Assembly (NCBI GenBank): GCA_020445165.1
Contig: JAGRHE010000125.1
Coordinates: 1 to 8,179 of the forward strand
Origin: Gammaproteobacteria bacterium
GTDB lineage: Bacteria; Pseudomonadota; Gammaproteobacteria; Chromatiales; Sedimenticolaceae
Direction: 5' to 3'
Length of the DNA: 8,179 nt
Below are positions 5,782 to 8,179 of this stretch, in pieces (the first letter of the stretch is position 1; every line of letters begins with the position of its first letter). The notes under the pieces were generated by a model, which made no database searches, was not told where the DNA came from, and saw nothing but the letters and a program-made list of their open reading frames with translations. The position numbers and the translations under genes are program-made.

Positions 5782-6996
5782 TTGGTCGCTGTATCTGCAC
5801 AACACGCGCGTGTCCTGTCCGGCATGCGTCCCACCGGACGCCTGCATCTGGGGCATTATCACGGCGTGCTGAAAAACTGGGTCGAGTTGCAGCACGAGTA
5901 CCAGTGCTTCTTCTTCGTTGCCGACTGGCATGCCCTGACCACGCACTACGACGATCCGAGCATGGTGCCGCAGGCAACCTGGGACATGGTGATCGACTGG
6001 CTCGCCGCCGGCGTCAACCCGGGTGAGGCGACACTCTTCATTCAATCGCGTGTGCCTGAGCATGCGGAACTGCATCTGCTGCTGTCGATGATCACGCCAC
6101 TTGGCTGGCTCGAACGTGTGCCCACCTACAAGGATCAGCAGGAAAAACTCAAGGAAAAGGATCTGTCCACCTATGGTTTTCTCGGCTACCCCCTGCTGCA
6201 GTCGGCCGACATCCTGGTCTATCGTGCCGGGCTGGTACCGGTGGGTGAGGACCAGGTGGTCCACGTCGAGCTGACAAGAGAAGTCGCGCGTCGCTTCAAC
6301 CACATCTACGGACGCGAGCCCGACTTCGAGGAGAAGGCCGAGCAGGCGATCAAGAAGATGGGCAAGAAAAACGCCAAGCTGTACAACGGCTACCGGCGTG
6401 CCTACCAGGAGCAGGGCGATGACGCCGCTTTGGCCGCCGCGCGCGCGCTGCTCGAATCACAGCAGAACATCGGCATCGCCGACCGCGATCGCCTCTTCGG
6501 CTACCTCGAAGGGGGTGGCATGGTGATTCTGCCGGAGCCGCAGCCGCTGTTGACCAAGGCCTCGAAGATGCCGGGCCTCGATGGTCAGAAGATGTCGAAG
6601 TCGTACAACAACACGATTGCACTGGACGCCAAACCCGAAGAGGTCGAGAAGCAGATGCGCACCATGCCGACCGATCCGGCGCGGGTTCGGCGCACCGATC
6701 CCGGAAACCCGGACATTTGCCCGGTCTGGCAGTTCCACCAGGTCTATTCGAGCGATTCGGTCCAGGAGTGGGTGCAGCAGGGCTGCCGCTCGGCGGCTAT
6801 CGGCTGCATCGAATGCAAGCAACCGGTGATCAACGCGGTGCTGGCCGAGCTCAAGCCGATCCAGGAACGTGGCCAGGAATATGCCGCCCAGCCCGATCTG
6901 GTACGCAATATCATCAATGAAGGCTGCGAACGTGCGCGCGAGGTCGCGCGCGAGACCATGGAAGAGGTCCGTCATGCCATGTCAATCGATTACTGA
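5782..6996 (+). CDS. trpS: Tryptophan--tRNA ligase, long form (about 404 residues)
   Basis: This class I aminoacyl-tRNA synthetase charges tRNA(Trp) in the cytoplasm. The product begins at TTG 5782 (chosen from Shine-Dalgarno spacing; 5776 is the alternative) and reaches VLSGMRPTGRLHLGHY by residues 11-26, where HLGH is the HIGH-type signature. Tryptophan-site and fold elements follow: FFVADWHALTTHY, FIQSRVPEH, the GFLGYPLLQSADIL segment (132-145) and VGEDQVVHVELTREVARRFN. The KMSKS loop is exact at 270-274 in GLDGQKMSKSYNN. Between YGREPDF (about 176-182) and the ILPEPQPLL segment (249-257) there is an extra stretch of about 65 residues, Lys-rich at first (AIKKMGKKNAKLYNGYRR), which E. coli TrpS (334 residues) lacks. 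Such longer forms occur in some beta- and gammaproteobacteria. The gene is 20 nt downstream of the protease and ahead of scpA. Confidence 0.96.
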   Translation: MVAVSAQHARVLSGMRPTGRLHLGHYHGVLKNWVELQHEYQCFFFVADWHALTTHYDDPSMVPQATWDMVIDWLAAGVNPGEATLFIQSRVPEHAELHLLLSMITPLGWLERVPTYKDQQEKLKEKDLSTYGFLGYPLLQSADILVYRAGLVPVGEDQVVHVELTREVARRFNHIYGREPDFEEKAEQAIKKMGKKNAKLYNGYRRAYQEQGDDAALAAARALLESQQNIGIADRDRLFGYLEGGGMVILPEPQPLLTKASKMPGLDGQKMSKSYNNTIALDAKPEEVEKQMRTMPTDPARVRRTDPGNPDICPVWQFHQVYSSDSVQEWVQQGCRSAAIGCIECKQPVINAVLAELKPIQERGQEYAAQPDLVRNIINEGCERAREVARETMEEVRHAMSIDY

Positions 6997-7004
6997 CCGT
7001 TGTT

Positions 7005-7010
7005 GGTGAT
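7005..7010 (+). promoter_or_regulatory. Shine-Dalgarno of scpA, supporting the TTG start at 7017
   Basis: GGTGAT is complementary to the inner part of the usual 16S rRNA tail (the complement reads AAGGAGGTGATC). It lies 6 nt before the TTG at 7017, and there is no in-frame ATG until 7062. Confidence 0.5.
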
Positions 7011-7016
7011 GCCACG

Positions 7017-7838
7017 TTGAGCAAACCAAAGGTAGAAGCGACGACTCCACGCCAGGAGGAGATGCCGTTCGCCATCGTGCTTGGTGAACCGCAGTTCACG
7101 CTGCCCAAGGATCTGTACATCCCGCCGGATGCGCTGGAGGTGTTCCTCGATGCATTCGAAGGTCCGCTCGACCTTTTGTTGTACCTGATCCGGCGGCAGA
7201 ACCTGGATATCCTGGATATTCCGATCTTTGACATCACGCGCCAGTACATCGAGTACATCGAGCTGATGCAGGATCTGCGGCTCGAGTTGGCGGCCGAGTA
7301 CCTGGTGATGGCAGCCATGCTGGCCGAGATCAAATCACGCATGCTGCTGCCACGACCGCAGAGTGACGACGAGGATGAACAGGACCCGCGGGCCGAGCTG
7401 ATTCGTCGCCTGCAGGAATACGAGCGTTTCAAACAGGCGGCAGAGGACATCAGCGAGATGCCGCAACTCGGACGCGACGTGTTTCCCACGGTGGCGGAAG
7501 CACCTTACAAGCACGTCGAACAGGCGCCGCCCGATGTGGATCTGAAAGAGGTGCTGCTTGCCTTGAAAGACGTACTGCACCGCGCAGACATGTTCAGCAG
7601 TCACCATGTGACGGCCGAACCCCTCTCGTTGCGCGAACGCATGAGCCGCGTGTTGTCGTCGGTCAGGCACGACAGCTTCACCGTGTTCACCGACCTGTTC
7701 GACATCAGCGAAGGTCGCCGGGGTGTCGTCGTGACCTTCATGGCCGTGCTCGAACTGATCAAACAGCAGCTTATCGAACTGGTTCAGGCCGAGGCCTTTG
7801 CCACGATTCACGTCCGGGGGCGTGTGGAATCCGAATGA
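7017..7838 (+). CDS. scpA: Segregation and condensation protein A (kleisin of SMC complex)
   Basis: ScpA is the kleisin subunit that bridges the SMC heads and, with ScpB, forms the condensin-like complex that organises and segregates the chromosome. From TTG 7017 the product is 273 residues, in the family range. After a non-conserved tail of about 40 residues, the hallmark FEGPLDLLLYLIRRQNLDILDIPI (48-70) begins the N-terminal SMC-neck-binding domain, followed by TRQYIEYIELMQDL and LAAEYLVMAAMLAEIKSRMLLP. An acidic linker (QSDDEDEQDPRAEL) leads into RLQEYERFKQAAEDI. The C-terminal winged-helix region runs from about 200 onward (LSLRERMSRVL, then VTFMAVLELIKQQLIELVQAEAF, ATIHVR). The start is TTG with GGTGAT 6 nt upstream; ATG 7062 is possible but would remove part of the leader only. 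The stop overlaps the scpB start by 4 bases (ATGA), the classic scpAB coupling. Confidence 0.95.
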   Translation: MSKPKVEATTPRQEEMPFAIVLGEPQFTLPKDLYIPPDALEVFLDAFEGPLDLLLYLIRRQNLDILDIPIFDITRQYIEYIELMQDLRLELAAEYLVMAAMLAEIKSRMLLPRPQSDDEDEQDPRAELIRRLQEYERFKQAAEDISEMPQLGRDVFPTVAEAPYKHVEQAPPDVDLKEVLLALKDVLHRADMFSSHHVTAEPLSLRERMSRVLSSVRHDSFTVFTDLFDISEGRRGVVVTFMAVLELIKQQLIELVQAEAFATIHVRGRVESE

Positions 7839-8179
7839 ACGTGGTCGACCACCTGAAAAATATCGTCGAGGCAGCGCTGTTGGCCGCGGGCAGGCCATTG
7901 TCTCTGGATGCGCTACAGGCACTGTTCAACGAGATCGAGTGTCCGGAAAAGAAGGATTTGCGCGACGCTCTGCAGGAGCTTGCACAGGACTACGAAGGGC
8001 GTGGTATCGAGATCGTCGAAGTGGCCAGCGGTTGGCGCATCCAGGTTCGCGAGGCCTGCTCGCCCTGGATATCACGCCTGTGGGATGAGCGCCCGGCGCG
8101 CTACTCGCGGGCCCTGATGGAAACCCTGGCCCTGATTGCCTACCGCCAACCGATCACACGTGGCGAGATCGAGGACATC
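7835..8179 (+). CDS. scpB: Segregation and condensation protein B, N-terminal part (3' end outside window)
   Basis: ScpB forms a winged-helix dimer that binds the central part of ScpA and regulates the SMC-kleisin complex. The reading frame runs open from ATG 7835 to the window edge, giving 115 visible residues. The opening MNVVDHLKNIVEAALLAAGRP, with PLSLDALQALF and then LRDALQELAQDYEGRGIEIVEVASGWRIQV, is the first winged-helix domain. The family hallmark RYSRALMETLALIAYRQPITRGEIEDI (about 89-115), which starts the second winged-helix domain, reaches the last visible base. ATG 7835 overlaps the scpA stop (ATGA), so translation is coupled; GTGGAATCC upstream offers at most a weak ribosome-binding site. 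The gene has no frameshift in the visible part. Confidence 0.94.
   Translation, partial: MNVVDHLKNIVEAALLAAGRPLSLDALQALFNEIECPEKKDLRDALQELAQDYEGRGIEIVEVASGWRIQVREACSPWISRLWDERPARYSRALMETLALIAYRQPITRGEIEDI

Noticed and set aside
1..8179. CRISPR, insertion sequence, toxin-antitoxin, phage, tRNA or rRNA content
   Set aside because: No direct repeat arrays, transposase motifs, terminal inverted repeats or tRNA cloverleaf were seen; the gene order looks like conserved core chromosome.

Overview
This is a gene-dense, GC-rich chromosomal segment from what looks like a gammaproteobacterium. The reasons are a RpoS-type sigma factor ending, a YciO very close to the enterobacterial protein, and the linkage of rnm/yciO, an M50 protease, trpS, scpA and scpB, an order I associate with Gammaproteobacteria such as Pseudomonas and Chromatiales. 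I see no mobile element, CRISPR array, phage gene, tRNA or rRNA. The content is mostly core housekeeping. The family assignments rest on motif and sequence recognition, because no database search was possible.

Layout. Bases 1-561 are the 3' part of rpoS on the plus strand, followed by a GC hairpin and a small unrecognised 96-residue gene (666-956). A minus-strand cluster runs the other way: an unrecognised helical protein (2742-3473), yciB (2135-2683), yciI (1828-2130) and a secreted parvulin-type prolyl isomerase (1010-1831). The last three are tightly packed, with gaps of 4 nt and then a 4-base ATGA overlap. This cluster converges on the 96-residue gene over a short spacer that holds a probable terminator. 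From 3556 onward everything is on the plus strand: a PHP-domain nuclease (rnm/trpH), yciO, a site-2-type membrane protease, a long-form trpS, scpA, and scpB running off the window end.

How the genes relate. The plus-strand block combines RNA and translation functions (rRNA 5' maturation by Rnm, the TsaC-like YciO, tryptophanyl-tRNA synthetase) with chromosome condensation (ScpA and ScpB, which overlap by 4 bp and partner SMC). The minus-strand block has an envelope flavour (YciB inner-membrane protein, periplasmic isomerase).

The most interesting signal is in the start regions. Three genes (PHP nuclease, M50 protease and the minus-strand unknown) lack a well-placed Shine-Dalgarno at the chosen ATG but carry a -10-like hexamer only 6-8 nt upstream of it. 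In two cases the hexamer has an extended-10 TG. This predicts transcription starting at or next to the A of ATG, that is, leaderless or nearly leaderless mRNAs. In contrast, trpS and scpA are best read from TTG start codons with good Shine-Dalgarno sequences. I found no convincing new multi-gene system; the two unrecognised genes are the other candidates for novelty.
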